The notes under the pieces: model-generated
Seen by the model: only the letters and a program-made list of their open reading frames with translations
What the model was told of the DNA's origin: nothing
Database searches by the model: none
Assembly (NCBI RefSeq): GCF_030530965.1
Contig: NZ_JAUMTY010000002.1
Span: 1-23,093, forward strand
Direction: 5' to 3'
DNA length: 23,093 bases
From: Corynebacterium sp.
GTDB lineage: Bacteria; Actinomycetota; Actinomycetes; Mycobacteriales; Mycobacteriaceae
Program-made: the position numbers and the translations under genes
Part shown: positions 22,292 through 23,093 of the stretch, piece after piece
How the letters are laid out: each line of letters opens with the position of its first letter
Position numbering within the stretch: the first letter of the stretch is position 1

Positions 22292-23093
22292 ATGGCACGT
22301 GCAGTTAGTCCCTGGGTACCTAACCAACATGGGGCGTGGGCAATGCTTCTGCTTCCCATCATCATGGGAATGGGCTTAGGCATTTGTACTTTGTTGAATG
22401 ACTCATCATCGGCCGGTGCAGTGATCATGGGGGTAGCCCGGTCGGTGGTGTTATTAATAGCCTGGGTAGTCGGCTATTTTGCCTTCTTCGCGTGGGGGCT
22501 CTGGGTTAAGATACCGCCGCCGCGGAACGGCCGGTCATCCGAGCGTAAACAGAAAGCTTTTGTAGCGACGGCTACGTACTGTGCAATTACGCTCGTGGCA
22601 GCGCTCATTACTGTGGCGCTTCGTCCGAGCCTGTTGCTGTGGGCACCCGTGTTCGCCATTGTCATGGGTGTTGCTCTGTGGGAAGTCGTCAGAAAACGCC
22701 CACGTTCTCTGCTTTCCGGTATTGCGACGGTGGTTGCGTCCGTATTGATGGTTCCCGTGGCGGACCACACGATCCGGGGGAGTATTAACGGAATCGCGTG
22801 GTGGTGGGCCCTCATGTTGGGCATCTACTTCACGGGCACGATTATTTACGTCAAGACGATGATTCGTGAGCGCAACAACCCGCGTTATTTGACGTTTAGT
22901 ATCGGATATCACGCGGCATTTGTTCTTATTTCCCTCGTGTTTGCCGTCTTAGCTTCATGTGGGGTTGTCACAGGATTCGCGCCCTATACAGGTTTGTGGT
23001 GGACCGTGGGAACCTGGTTGCTTGTTATTGCTGCCGCCATATCACTGTTTCGCAGTTGGGCAGTACCCCGCTCGGCGCACAATGGTGGGAAGT
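22292..23093 (+). CDS. YwiC-like membrane protein, 3'-truncated by the window edge
   Basis: A frame opens at ATG 22292 and stays open for 267 codons to the end of the window. It has the YwiC-family signature near the start, VPNQHGAWAMLLLP (residues 9-22), followed by repeated hydrophobic segments separated by short basic loops (for example RNGRSSERKQK). Roughly seven or eight membrane helices are visible; KTMIRERNNPRY lies in a late loop. The function of the YwiC family is not known to me. It follows the pnp hairpin and has its own promoter, so it is probably a separate transcription unit. The C-terminus is outside the window. Confidence 0.85.
   Translation, partial: MARAVSPWVPNQHGAWAMLLLPIIMGMGLGICTLLNDSSSAGAVIMGVARSVVLLIAWVVGYFAFFAWGLWVKIPPPRNGRSSERKQKAFVATATYCAITLVAALITVALRPSLLLWAPVFAIVMGVALWEVVRKRPRSLLSGIATVVASVLMVPVADHTIRGSINGIAWWWALMLGIYFTGTIIYVKTMIRERNNPRYLTFSIGYHAAFVLISLVFAVLASCGVVTGFAPYTGLWWTVGTWLLVIAAAISLFRSWAVPRSAHNGGK

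Noticed and set aside
1..23093. Mobile elements, prophage, CRISPR or defence genes
   Set aside because: No transposase, integrase, repeat-spacer array or defence domain is visible; every gene recognised is core or near-core.

Overview
The window reads as a chromosomal segment of a mycolata-type actinobacterium, most likely a Corynebacterium or close relative. The basis is gene order and protein content: cobB-cobA ... proS - (DUF4439) - rimP - nusA - ylxR - infB - rbfA - nrnA - MATE exporter - pptT - truB - ribF - rpsO - pnp. From memory this closely matches the Mycobacterium tuberculosis and Corynebacterium order. IF2, PNPase and the actinobacterial-type inositol-1-phosphate synthase also look corynebacterial. 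Base composition appears moderately GC-rich. Species was not determined. I see no mobile element, CRISPR array, rRNA or tRNA gene.

Layout. (1) 1-2141, plus strand: the 3' part of cobB and then cobA (corrin/siroheme branch). (2) 2180-4191, minus strand: yaaA downstream of ino1. (3) 4192-4565: a 374-bp divergent intergenic region, partly AT-rich, with two palindromes. (4) 4566-6338: proS, facing a Tat/lipoprotein DUF4439 gene (6367-7521, minus). (5) 7583-13077: rimP, nusA, ylxR, infB, the translation/transcription-factor cluster, with structured leaders before ylxR and infB. (6) 13177-16799: rbfA, nrnA, MATE gene and pptT, each overlapping the next by 4-11 nt. This unit is preceded by a perfect 12-bp hairpin that contains the rbfA ribosome binding site. 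(7) 16792-18114, minus: truB, whose 3' end overlaps pptT, and the divergent ribF. (8) rpsO with a good intrinsic terminator, pnp with its own promoter, then a weaker hairpin. (9) 22292 to the window end: the 5' part of a YwiC-like membrane protein gene that runs off the edge.

How the genes work together. The core is RNA and translation: ribosome maturation (RimP, RbfA), transcription elongation (NusA), initiation (IF2), tRNA charging (ProS), tRNA modification (TruB), ribosomal protein S15, and RNA or nucleotide turnover (PNPase, NrnA). Around it sit cofactor and lipid-linked functions: CobB/CobA (corrinoid), RibF (FMN/FAD), PptT (carrier-protein activation) and Ino1 (inositol for PI-type lipids and mycothiol).

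The most consistent signal outside the coding regions is a promoter pattern. At least six genes (yaaA, cobA, proS, rimP, ribF, ywiC-like) have a TANNNT -10 hexamer ending 6-8 nt before the start codon. Five of them also lack a Shine-Dalgarno sequence, and cobA has only a very close AAGG. This implies leaderless mRNAs. By contrast ino1, nusA, ylxR, infB, rbfA and rpsO have Shine-Dalgarno sites. I found no clearly new biological system. The candidates worth testing are the RNA leaders of rbfA, ylxR, infB, rpsO and pnp, and a basic insert in PNPase.
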